From an uncultured Bacilli bacterium (GTDB lineage: Bacteria > Bacillota_I > Bacilli_A > RF39 > UBA660), in the NCBI GenBank assembly GCA_944363685.1, contig CALVUV010000049.1, forward strand, positions 1 through 9,181: a stretch of 9,181 nucleotides of DNA. Reading direction: 5' to 3'. Numbering within the stretch: the stretch's first letter is position 1; every line of letters begins with the position of its first letter. The notes under the pieces were generated by a model. It was not told the DNA's origin and searched no databases. It worked only from the letters and a program-made list of their open reading frames with translations. Shown here one piece after another: positions 1-5,226 of the stretch. A program made the translations under genes and the position numbers.

Positions 1-141
1 GTAGATATGACTAATTTAATTTATCAGGGTAAAATAAATCGTCAATTCTGGGGTAAATTAATTCGTCAATCTACAAAAGAAGGTAAAAAAAATATGAGAA
101 GATTATGTTTACAATATGTTACCTGGGGGGGGAGCATTTAA
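1..141 (+). CDS. Possible 3' end of an unrecognised open frame (partial)
   Basis: The frame is open from the first base to a TAA at 139-141 and gives 46 residues with no family I recognise. Two 20-bp DNA repeats (27-46 and 51-70) lie inside it at a 24-bp spacing, so the peptide repeats itself as GKINRQ and GKLIRQ. The last codons run through an eight-G homopolymer and give TWGGSI. The repeats look more like terminal repeats of a mobile element than protein-coding repeats, so the open frame may be accidental. The upstream part is outside the window. Confidence 0.2.
   Translation, partial: VDMTNLIYQGKINRQFWGKLIRQSTKEGKKNMRRLCLQYVTWGGSI
27..70 (+). repeat. Two tandem 20-bp repeats, GGGTAAAWTAAWTCGTCAAT
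   Basis: Copy one is 27-46 and copy two is 51-70. They match at 18 of 20 positions and start 24 bp apart. A third copy in opposite orientation lies at 9145-9164. Several short repeats ending in GTCA at an element's end are the style of IS21-like and Tn7-like transposon termini. The family assignment is inference, because no transposase is visible. Confidence 0.55.
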
Positions 142-156
142 CCCTAATTTAAGTAA

Positions 157-162
157 TATAAT
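157..162 (+). promoter_or_regulatory. Possible -10 box (TATAAT) upstream of the surface-protein gene
   Basis: This is a perfect TATAAT. It lies within a small inverted repeat, AAGTAAT-ATA-ATTACTT, at 151-167. No good -35 box is visible 16-18 bp upstream. If it is active, the transcript starts near 169 and must pass the terminator hairpin at 181-217 before reaching the gene at 245. In DNA this AT-rich a lone TATAAT is weak evidence. Confidence 0.25.
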
Positions 163-180
163 TACTTTCTTTCATAGTGT

Positions 181-217
181 AAGAAGAATAGAGTAGTGTT
201 TTATTCTATTCTTTTTT
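181..217 (+). terminator. Intrinsic terminator or attenuator before the surface-protein gene
   Basis: The left arm starting AAGAATAGA (184-192) pairs with TCTATTCTT (205-213). The stem extends inward through GU, TA, AT and GU pairs to a TGTT loop (197-200), and outward into the A/T flanks. A run of six T (212-217) follows. Only 27 bases separate the T run from the start codon at 245, too few for a full promoter downstream. It may therefore end an upstream transcript, attenuate the gene, or both. Confidence 0.7.
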
Positions 218-232
218 GTGTGCAATTATGGA

Positions 233-237
233 AGGAG
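233..237 (+). promoter_or_regulatory. Ribosome binding site fixing the start at 245
   Basis: AGGAG lies seven bases before ATG 245. An in-frame GTG at 218 would add nine residues, but it sits at the end of the terminator T run without a ribosome binding site. The following MKRLLLE and hydrophobic stretch fit a normal signal-anchor start at 245. Confidence 0.85.
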
Positions 238-244
238 TAAAGAT

Positions 245-2074
245 ATGAAGAGATTATTATTAGAGACGAGTTTTAGTAAGATATATATGATAGGTATGAT
301 TATAATAACTTTATTAGTAGTAGGAGGATACTTTTCTTATGCAATGTTTACAGTAAGTAAAGAGAAAAGTAATGCAATTAGTATAGTAACTGGTAATTTA
401 ACTTATAAATTAGAAGTAGATGGTAGTGAAGGCAATAAGTTGACAATAGGATCAGGGGAGACTAAAGAGTTTACTGTTACTTTAAGTAATCCAAATAATA
501 GAATAGCAAGATTTAATTTTTATTATATAGGAAGCTTACCTAGTGGAGTAGAAGCAGGATATAAAACAGGGGAAGGAATAAATATACCAATGGAAGCGGT
601 AGGAAGTAACTTAACAGCAAGTGGTAGTGCAGGTAGTAGTAATACCTATAAGATAAGAGTAAAGAATGGATCTAGTAGTAGTGTAACAGTTAATTTAGGA
701 GTAAGTGTAGGACTAGATTATAATGATTTAAGTCTACCAAGTAATGGACATTTATTTGAGGAGGCAAAGTTAGAAGGACCAGTAGCTGATATAGTATTAG
801 ATGATCCAGGACCAGATGGAGACACCTATGATGATGGAACAGATACATTTATAACAGGAGAAGACCCTAATAATTATATTTGGTATAGTGGAAAGTTATG
901 GAGAGCGGTAAGTGTTAATAATGAAGCGAAAACAACTAAATTAGTAACACAGTGGAATATAAGTACAATTAATTATTCTAGTGGCAGTGTAGACTTTGAA
1001 GATAGTTATATGGAAGATTGGTTAAATGATACGAGTGTAGATGGCTTTCTTGGTAATTTAAGAGATTATGAGAATTTCATTGTTACAGATGCAAAATGGA
1101 ATGCTACTATGACTACATCATCAAGTAAACTTCCAGAAACAACAATAGTAGAAGATGCAGTAGGTTTGTTAAACTATTATGAGTATGTAACAAGTTATAG
1201 AGGAGCAAGCAGTTCAACAGGTTATTTAAATAATGGACTTTATTGGTGGACTCTAACACCATATAGTTCGTCAGGCGTTCGGTATGTCAATAACAATGGT
1301 AACAGCAACTACAGTTCGCCTTCGAGCCATACGAATGGCGTGCGGCCATCAATAAATCTAAAATCTAGCGTTCGTATTGTAGATGGTGATGGAACAATAG
1401 ATAATCCTTATCGCTTAAACGGAGATAATGATACTAATCTTTCAGGAGCAGTGTTGTCAAGTAGATATAGTGGAGAATATATAAAATTTGGAAATGATGA
1501 AAATAATCTATATAGGATAGTAAGCCACGAAAATGGTACAGGGACAAAGATAGTAAGTGCAGAACCACTAAAAAGTTCTGGGGAGTTTATAACAATGAAC
1601 TTTGGAAGTAATGCAACATTTTCAAGTACAAATACAATAGGTACATTCTTAAAAGGAGACTATCTAACAAGTTATGTAGATAGTACATATATTGATATGA
1701 TAGAAGATAGTACTACTTGGTATTTAGGAACCGTAGGAAGTGGTAGTTCCTATTCATATAAGAATGCAAAATACACAGATGCAAGTGGAACTGCAATAAC
1801 CTCAAATGTAGCAGAAGCTAAAGTAGGATTATTGAGATTTGGAGAATTAATGTCCGGGAAATTTGAAAGATATGGTAACAATACAACATATTGGACTTTA
1901 ACACCATATTCTTCGTCATACGTTCAGTGTGTCAACAACTATGGTAGCAACAGCAACTATTCGTCTTCGAGCAATTCGTATGGCGTGCGGCCTTCTGTAA
2001 ATCTAAAATCTAATGTAGTAATAACTGGAGGAGATGGTACTAAAAATAATCCATTTACGTTATCTGTTCAATAA
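245..2074 (+). CDS. Surface protein with two lectin-like modules; putative DGR target with two variable regions
   Basis: The product has 609 residues. Residues 1-36 are a short basic start and one hydrophobic segment (about 16-36), a signal anchor or signal peptide in the style of camelysin/TasA-like proteins. Residues 45-170 are a Ser/Gly/Asn-rich, beta-looking region. Two tandem modules follow, about 205-391 and 405-609. Each ends in YW(W)TLTPYSSS, a variable stretch, GVRPS(I/V)NLKS and a GDGT..NP motif. This layout resembles DGR-diversified C-type-lectin-like proteins of gut Firmicutes. The variable stretches (residues 341-370 and 556-585) differ at 14 residues with no length change, and at DNA level they are far more GC-rich than the rest of the gene. 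No sortase motif or C-terminal membrane segment is visible, so any anchoring is at the N terminus. The last codons (TLSVQ-stop) appear to come from an inserted repeat element; the older ending seems to lie at 2486-2506. A binding or display role is inferred; the ligand is unknown. Confidence 0.85.
   Translation: MKRLLLETSFSKIYMIGMIIITLLVVGGYFSYAMFTVSKEKSNAISIVTGNLTYKLEVDGSEGNKLTIGSGETKEFTVTLSNPNNRIARFNFYYIGSLPSGVEAGYKTGEGINIPMEAVGSNLTASGSAGSSNTYKIRVKNGSSSSVTVNLGVSVGLDYNDLSLPSNGHLFEEAKLEGPVADIVLDDPGPDGDTYDDGTDTFITGEDPNNYIWYSGKLWRAVSVNNEAKTTKLVTQWNISTINYSSGSVDFEDSYMEDWLNDTSVDGFLGNLRDYENFIVTDAKWNATMTTSSSKLPETTIVEDAVGLLNYYEYVTSYRGASSSTGYLNNGLYWWTLTPYSSSGVRYVNNNGNSNYSSPSSHTNGVRPSINLKSSVRIVDGDGTIDNPYRLNGDNDTNLSGAVLSSRYSGEYIKFGNDENNLYRIVSHENGTGTKIVSAEPLKSSGEFITMNFGSNATFSSTNTIGTFLKGDYLTSYVDSTYIDMIEDSTTWYLGTVGSGSSYSYKNAKYTDASGTAITSNVAEAKVGLLRFGELMSGKFERYGNNTTYWTLTPYSSSYVQCVNNYGSNSNYSSSSNSYGVRPSVNLKSNVVITGGDGTKNNPFTLSVQ
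1254..1367 (+). other. Putative DGR variable region 1
   Basis: This 114-bp block aligns without gaps to 1899-2012 (offset 645). There are 21 differences, 17 of them with A in one copy. They cluster in codons that an AAY-type template would explain (GGC/TAC, TAT/TGT, AAC/AGC, AGT/TAT, CAT/AAT). GTT, GTC, GGT, TCG and GGCGTGCGGCC stay fixed. By hand count 42 of 80 bases at 1268-1347 are G or C, against an AT-rich gene. The fixed GC-rich GGCGTGCGGCC (1337-1347) near the 3' side is where an IMH-like element would be expected. There is no template or reverse transcriptase in the window. Confidence 0.7.
1899..2012 (+). other. Putative DGR variable region 2
   Basis: This is the second block, near the C terminus of the same protein (residues 556-589). 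It shares with the first block an 11-bp 5' edge (TAACACCATAT), a 15-bp 3' edge (TAAATCTAAAATCTA) and the GC-rich core GGCGTGCGGCC (1982-1992). About half of 1913-1992 is G or C (39 of 80 by hand count). Outside these edges the two modules diverge strongly in DNA, so the sharing looks like repeated copying from one donor rather than an old tandem duplication. Confidence 0.7.
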
Positions 2075-2145
2075 TGTTATCTGTTTATATACGAACTCTG
2101 GTAATTATACCAAGGTTTCTTTTGTATAATGAACAGATAACATTA
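2072..2145 (+). repeat. Large inverted repeat at the left end of the element
   Basis: TAATGTTATCTGTT (2072-2085) pairs perfectly with AACAGATAACATTA (2132-2145). Inside it, TATAC (2088-2092) faces GTATA (2124-2128), and TGGTA (2099-2103) faces TACCA (2108-2112) across a four-base loop. The stem begins at the stop codon of the surface gene. There is no T run after it, so it is not a normal intrinsic terminator. Confidence 0.6.
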
Positions 2146-2304
2146 ATTGTATATTTCAATGAAAAAGGTAACATAAGGTAATTAAACACTTTATTACTTG
2201 TTTAATATTTTAGATATATATTACAAAAATAAATATTATAAAGAAGCTTAGTTGTTACTACTATCGTTATAATTTATGATAATTATTCATTTTGCTTTAA
2301 AGTT

Positions 2305-2333
2305 TTCAATTATAATATAGAATTATAATTGAA
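2305..2333 (+). repeat. 12-bp perfect hairpin inside the element
   Basis: TTCAATTATAAT (2305-2316) pairs with ATTATAATTGAA (2322-2333) around a five-base loop. It is almost all A and T, so it carries less weight than the other stems. The stretch 2146-2304 before it holds no coding frame or other structure I can support, apart from a short ATTAAACA/TGTTTAAT pair (2181-2188 and 2199-2206). Confidence 0.4.
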
Positions 2334-2378
2334 CTGAATACTTAAAATATCCTGAGCCGATTATTAAGTCTATGAATA

Positions 2379-2442
2379 TTATCTGTTCAAAAATAAAAAG
2401 GAATCTAGTTTTTATGCTAGATTCTTTAGTTTGAACAGATAA
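2379..2442 (+). repeat. Nested double stem: outer repeat arms around a terminator-like hairpin
   Basis: The outer arms TTATCTGTTCAAA (2379-2391) and TTTGAACAGATAA (2430-2442) are perfectly complementary over 13 bp. The inner arms 2398-2408 and 2417-2427 (AAGGAATCTAG against CTAGATTCTTT, one GU) form an 11-bp stem with an eight-base loop. An A run precedes it and TTTAGTTT follows it. The inner part alone would pass as a weak terminator; the coaxial layout suggests a structured element end. Confidence 0.65.
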
Positions 2443-2465
2443 CATTATTGAACGGATAATACATA

Positions 2466-2485
2466 TTATCTGTTTAAACAGATAA
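2466..2485. repeat. Perfect 20-bp palindrome TTATCTGTTTAAACAGATAA
   Basis: Two copies of the element's TTATCTGTT motif meet head to head with no interruption. This is the right boundary of the putative element, next to the TTTACG duplication. It could be a dimer binding site for a recombinase or a repressor. Confidence 0.75.
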
Positions 2486-2510
2486 TTTACGTTAGAACTA
2501 CAATAAATAT

Positions 2511-2545
2511 AAAAAATACTAATTAGATTACTAACTAGTATTTTT
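2511..2545. terminator. Bidirectional terminator between convergent genes
   Basis: AAAAATACTA (2512-2521) pairs with TAGTATTTTT (2536-2545). After one mismatch TTAG pairs with CTAA around an ATTA loop. A runs on one side and T runs on the other let it work for both strands. It starts five bases after the apparent original stop codon (2504-2506) of the surface gene and lies just past the end of the minus-strand protease gene. Confidence 0.75.
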
Positions 2546-2548
2546 CTT

Positions 2549-3325
2549 TTAAAATGTAAATATTGATAAAATAATCAAAGCACTGTTATGTATTGCGTGC
2601 ATACATATAGATGGATAAATATTTTTTGTTTCATAACAAGTTAAAGCAAAGAAGAAACCTAAACTACCATATGGAATGATGTATAAATATTCAAGTGGAT
2701 TACTACTTCCCATAACGTGTAGGAAACCAAATATTAAACCTGATGCTATTGCATATACCCATTTATTCTTAAATATCTTTGATATACCTTTTCTAAAGGT
2801 TAATTCTTCTGTTATTGGTGCAATTATTCCAGCTGTTAATAACATTAAATAAGGTGTCGCTGTTATTAGTCCTTGTACTGCTTCCTCATTACTTGATGTA
2901 TTAAGTGGAGTAATTAATCCTATAATAATATTAGATGCACACATTATTATAAGTCCTACTACCCAATATTTTAATCCTGTATCTAAATCATTTTTGTAAT
3001 TCTTTTTGAAACTTTTAAATTCATCTATTAATTCTTTATGATATAAAGCTATTAATATAATCAATAAAATAATATCAGTAACTGTATTAACTATCGCTAG
3101 ATCTGAAGCTGTATAATTTTCTACATCTATGTTAAATAATAAAATGGGTATTATTTGGAGATATCCACTACTTAAAAAAATAATAACTGTAATAATTCCT
3201 TTTAATATTTCTAATATTCTTTTTTTATAATTTATATTATTTTTATTATTGTTATTATTATTTTTTTTATCTTCTATTTCTCTTTCAATAGTCATTTCAT
3301 TTTTTATAGTTATTTTTTCCTTCAT
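2549..3325 (-). CDS. CPBP-family intramembrane metalloprotease (CAAX protease-like)
   Basis: The product has 258 residues. A charged cytoplasmic start of about 35 residues includes an Asn tract (residues 22-32). About seven hydrophobic segments follow (roughly 41-62, 74-95, 119-139, 155-172, 188-205, 213-230, 237-257). The family motifs are present: EELTFR at 173-178 (glutamates 173/174, Arg178), FGFLH with His203, and HAIHN with His243 and Asn247. These are the metal-ligand and catalytic positions of CPBP (Rce1/Abi-type) membrane proteases. The substrate is unknown; bacterial members act in prenyl-protein-like processing, bacteriocin self-immunity or stress signalling. AGGTGA lies five bases before the ATG, which fixes the start. 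The gene is divergent from the rimP operon and convergent with the surface gene. Confidence 0.88.
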   Translation of the reverse strand: MKEKITIKNEMTIEREIEDKKNNNNNNKNNINYKKRILEILKGIITVIIFLSSGYLQIIPILLFNIDVENYTASDLAIVNTVTDIILLIILIALYHKELIDEFKSFKKNYKNDLDTGLKYWVVGLIIMCASNIIIGLITPLNTSSNEEAVQGLITATPYLMLLTAGIIAPITEELTFRKGISKIFKNKWVYAIASGLIFGFLHVMGSSNPLEYLYIIPYGSLGFFFALTCYETKNIYPSICMHAIHNSALIILSIFTF

Positions 3326-3379
3326 TCAAATCACCTACTATTAATAATATCATATATTTGAGAATTTTATTTAACTTTT

Positions 3380-3408
3380 TTGACAAAATATAAAATATAC
3401 TGTATAAT
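3380..3408 (+). promoter_or_regulatory. Consensus sigma-A promoter of the rimP-infB operon
   Basis: TTGACA (3380-3385) and TATAAT (3403-3408) are separated by 17 bp. Both boxes match the consensus fully, as expected for a strongly expressed housekeeping operon. Transcription should start near 3415, just before the leader hairpin. Confidence 0.92.
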
Positions 3409-3420
3409 TAATCAAGAAGA

Positions 3421-3458
3421 AAGGAGTGGAGTTATTAAAAAACTTCACTCTTTAGTTT
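3421..3458 (+). promoter_or_regulatory. Leader hairpin of the rimP-nusA operon, candidate attenuator
   Basis: The arms AAGGAGTGGAGTT (3421-3433) and AACTTCACTCTTT (3441-3453) form 13 pairs with two GU and a seven-base loop. An interrupted T tract (TTTAGTTT) follows and the rimP ribosome binding site comes eight bases further on. A weak terminator in this leader fits the known NusA-dependent autoregulation of the ylxS-nusA operon in Bacillus subtilis. That it works this way here is inference. Confidence 0.65.
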
Positions 3459-3471
3459 GTGAGGAGGTAGT

Positions 3472-3720
3472 ATGAAAGATAAAGTAAAAAAATTAATTGA
3501 TCCTGTTGTTGAATCATTAGAACTATTTGTTAGTGATGTCTATTATAGTAATGAAGAAGGGGTTAAAACATTAAATATTGAACTTGATAGTGATAATGTT
3601 ATTGATGTTAATAGAATAACTGAAGCGACTAAGTTAATTAATCCTGTTATGGATGATAATAATTTATGTGATGATGTGGATGTACTTGATATACATTCTA
3701 AAGAGAAGGGAGATGAATAA
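3472..3720 (+). CDS. rimP: Ribosome maturation factor RimP, N-terminal domain only
   Basis: RimP helps assemble the 30S subunit. This product has 82 residues, whereas family members are usually about 150. It covers the alpha/beta N-terminal domain: LIDPVVESLELFVSDVYY, a LNIELDSDNVIDVNRITEATKLI core, then DDVDVLDIHS where the family normally has a VSSPG-type motif leading into the C-terminal SH3-like domain. It stops there, and nusA starts one base later, so no broken remnant of the second domain remains. The identification rests on the domain match and on the position before nusA. AGGAGG (3462-3467) gives the start. Gene order and the intact frame argue for a functional reduced protein rather than a pseudogene. 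Confidence 0.85.
   Translation: MKDKVKKLIDPVVESLELFVSDVYYSNEEGVKTLNIELDSDNVIDVNRITEATKLINPVMDDNNLCDDVDVLDIHSKEKGDE
3706..3712 (+). promoter_or_regulatory. Ribosome binding site fixing the nusA start at 3722
   Basis: AAGGGAG lies within the last rimP codons. An in-frame ATG at 3713 directly abuts it and is too close; ATG 3722 is nine bases away. The long in-frame extension back to 3653 runs through rimP and is not used. Confidence 0.7.
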
Positions 3721-3721
3721 A

Positions 3722-4936
3722 ATGAATGGTAAAGAGTTTTTAAGAGCGGTAGACTTGGTTGTAAAAGAAAAACATATTGATAAAGAGATTATTTATGAAG
3801 CGATGAGAAATGCTCTTACTAGTGCTTATAAGAAGAATGCTAAAAGTAAAAATAATAATGTTAAAGTATTAATTAATGAAGAGACTGGAGAGATTAAAGT
3901 ATTTTCATACTTAACAGTAGTACCTGATGATAAGATGACTAAAGAAGAATATGAAGATGCTTTATTTGAGCGTTATGCTGAAGATGATGATTTAGATACA
4001 GATAAGACTGAGAAAGAATTTAAAGATAGTGAGAAAGATAAAGAAAAAGAGGAAGAAGAAAAGGTTAGTTTCTTTAATCCAGGAATTGAGATTAAACTTA
4101 GTGATGCTAGAAAGATAGATAAAACAGTAAATGTTGGAGATACTATTGATACTGAAGTTACTCCTAAAGACTTTGGTAGAGTTGCTGCAAGTACTGCTAA
4201 ACAAGTTGTTATTCAAAAGATTAGAGAGGCTGAAAGAAGTAGTATTACTGATGAATTTGGTGATAAACAAGATGAATTACTTGTTGGTACAGTTGCTCTA
4301 GAAGATACTGATAACTATTTTATTGATTTAGGACGTACTAATGGTATTTTACCTAAAAAAGATATTATACCTGGTGAACAGATAAAGATGGGAAGTCAGA
4401 TTAAAGTATATGTTACTAAAGTAGATAATAATGGTAGAAGTTTACTTGTACTTCTTAGTAGAAGACATTTTGGATTTGTTAAAAGATTATTTGAAAGTGA
4501 AATACCAGAGTTAGCTGATGGAACTGTTATGCTTTATGGTGTTGCTAGAGAAGCTGGTGTTAGAAGTAAAGTTGCAGTATATTCAGAAAATCCTAAAGTT
4601 GATCCTATTGGCGCTTGTATTGGAGAAAAAGGAAGTCGTATTGGAAATATTATTACAGAACTTAATGGTGAAAAAATAGATATTGTAAAATATGATAGTG
4701 ATCCTGAAGTATTTATCGCTAATGCTCTTTCTCCTGCTAAAGATTTAACAGTACTTGTTACAGATCCTAAGAAAAAAGAAGCTTTAGTAATCGCTGATGG
4801 TGATAACTTCTCACTTGCTATAGGTAAGAAGGGACTTAACTCTCGTCTTGCTACTAAGCTTACTAAATATAAAATAGATATTAAGACTAGTGAACAAGCG
4901 AAAGAATTAGGTATTAGTATAAAAAATGAAGAATAG
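3722..4936 (+). CDS. nusA: Transcription termination/antitermination factor NusA
   Basis: The product has 404 residues. It binds RNA polymerase and nascent RNA, and modulates pausing, intrinsic termination and antitermination. Residues 1-170 are the N-terminal polymerase-binding domain. It is recognisable by KEIIYEAMRNALTSAYKK and by VTPKDFGRVAASTAKQVV (146-163). The S1 domain follows (about 184-248), then KH1 with DPIGACIGEKGSRI (294-307) and KH2 with SLAIGKKGLNSRLA (364-377). The family's typical INELxGEKIDIV and FIANALSPAK signatures are present. The protein ends after KH2, as in Bacillus, with no C-terminal acidic repeats. Between residues 70 and 118 there is an extra charged stretch rich in D, E and K that Bacillus NusA lacks. 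The gene starts one base after rimP, and its stop codon overlaps the rnpM ribosome binding site, indicating tight co-transcription. Confidence 0.97.
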   Translation: MNGKEFLRAVDLVVKEKHIDKEIIYEAMRNALTSAYKKNAKSKNNNVKVLINEETGEIKVFSYLTVVPDDKMTKEEYEDALFERYAEDDDLDTDKTEKEFKDSEKDKEKEEEEKVSFFNPGIEIKLSDARKIDKTVNVGDTIDTEVTPKDFGRVAASTAKQVVIQKIREAERSSITDEFGDKQDELLVGTVALEDTDNYFIDLGRTNGILPKKDIIPGEQIKMGSQIKVYVTKVDNNGRSLLVLLSRRHFGFVKRLFESEIPELADGTVMLYGVAREAGVRSKVAVYSENPKVDPIGACIGEKGSRIGNIITELNGEKIDIVKYDSDPEVFIANALSPAKDLTVLVTDPKKKEALVIADGDNFSLAIGKKGLNSRLATKLTKYKIDIKTSEQAKELGISIKNEE

Positions 4937-4945
4937 GAGGTAATT

Positions 4946-5209
4946 ATGAAAAAAAGAAAAATTCCTCTTAGAACTTGTGTTGTTACAGGTGAAAAACTTG
5001 ATAAAAGAGAAATGCTAAGAATAGTTAGAGATAAAGACTTAAATGTAAAAGTTGATTTAACTGGAAAAATGAACGGTAGAGGTGCATATATTAAAAAAGA
5101 TATTAAAGTTTTGGAAGAAGCGATTAAGAAAAAAAGCTTAGAGAAAAAACTTGAATGTAATATTAGTAATGAGGTATATGATGAAATAAGAAAAGTATTA
5201 GAAAATTAA
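4946..5209 (+). CDS. rnpM: YlxR-family protein RnpM, RNase P modulator
   Basis: The product has 87 residues and belongs to the YlxR (DUF448) family, described in Bacillus subtilis as a small RNA-binding protein that modulates RNase P. Signatures seen are PLRTCVVTGEKLDKREMLRIV (residues 7-27) and GRGAYI (44-49), followed by a basic helical tail. The AGGAGG at 4935-4940 overlaps the nusA stop codon (TAG 4934-4936) and lies five bases before the ATG. The position between nusA and infB is the conserved one. The L7Ae-like ylxQ gene that usually follows is missing here. Confidence 0.93.
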   Translation: MKKRKIPLRTCVVTGEKLDKREMLRIVRDKDLNVKVDLTGKMNGRGAYIKKDIKVLEEAIKKKSLEKKLECNISNEVYDEIRKVLEN

Positions 5210-5226
5210 AAGAAAGAGGTGATGTT

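Larger units (their letters stand above)
2060..2485. mobile_element. Putative miniature non-coding element (MITE-like), 426 bp
   Basis: The element begins TTATCTGTTCA and ends TAAACAGATAA. It is flanked on both sides by TTTACG (2054-2059 and 2486-2491), as a target duplication would be. It contains eight copies of TTATCTGTT or its complement (2060, 2077, 2132, 2379, 2434, 2451 with one mismatch, 2466, 2477) and no plausible gene. The block 2060-2087 recurs inverted at 2432-2459 with 26 of 28 bases matching. The insertion falls in the last codons of the surface gene and supplies SVQ-stop. Beyond it, TTT ACG TTA GAA CTA CAA TAA (2486-2506) continues the same frame. Family, transposase and copy number are unknown. 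Confidence 0.6.

Noticed and set aside
218..244. Nine-residue N-terminal extension of the surface gene from GTG 218
   Set aside because: The GTG lies at the end of the terminator T run with no ribosome binding site; AGGAG at 233-237 points to ATG 245.
1254..2012. The two variable blocks as a plain tandem domain duplication
   Set aside because: The flanking module DNA has diverged far more than the blocks, and the differences sit in adenine-compatible codons without indels. Not fully excluded without the template.
2060..2145. Integron attC-like site
   Set aside because: The arms start GTTATCTG and end CAGATAAC, so they do not give the RYYYAAC...GTTRRRY layout; no integrase is visible.
2060..2485. 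CRISPR array
   Set aside because: Repeats are short, occur in both orientations and have irregular spacing; no cas genes.
2075..2548. DGR template repeat or a small gene in the intergenic stretch
   Set aside because: No copy of the GC-rich block and no credible coding frame with a ribosome binding site were seen.
3653..3721. Longer nusA start at 3653
   Set aside because: It overlaps rimP in another frame and lacks a ribosome binding site; NusA homology begins at MNGKEF (3722).
3992..4270. Minus-strand open frame inside nusA
   Set aside because: Ser/Phe/Asn-rich shadow of an AT-rich coding sequence, with no recognisable domain.
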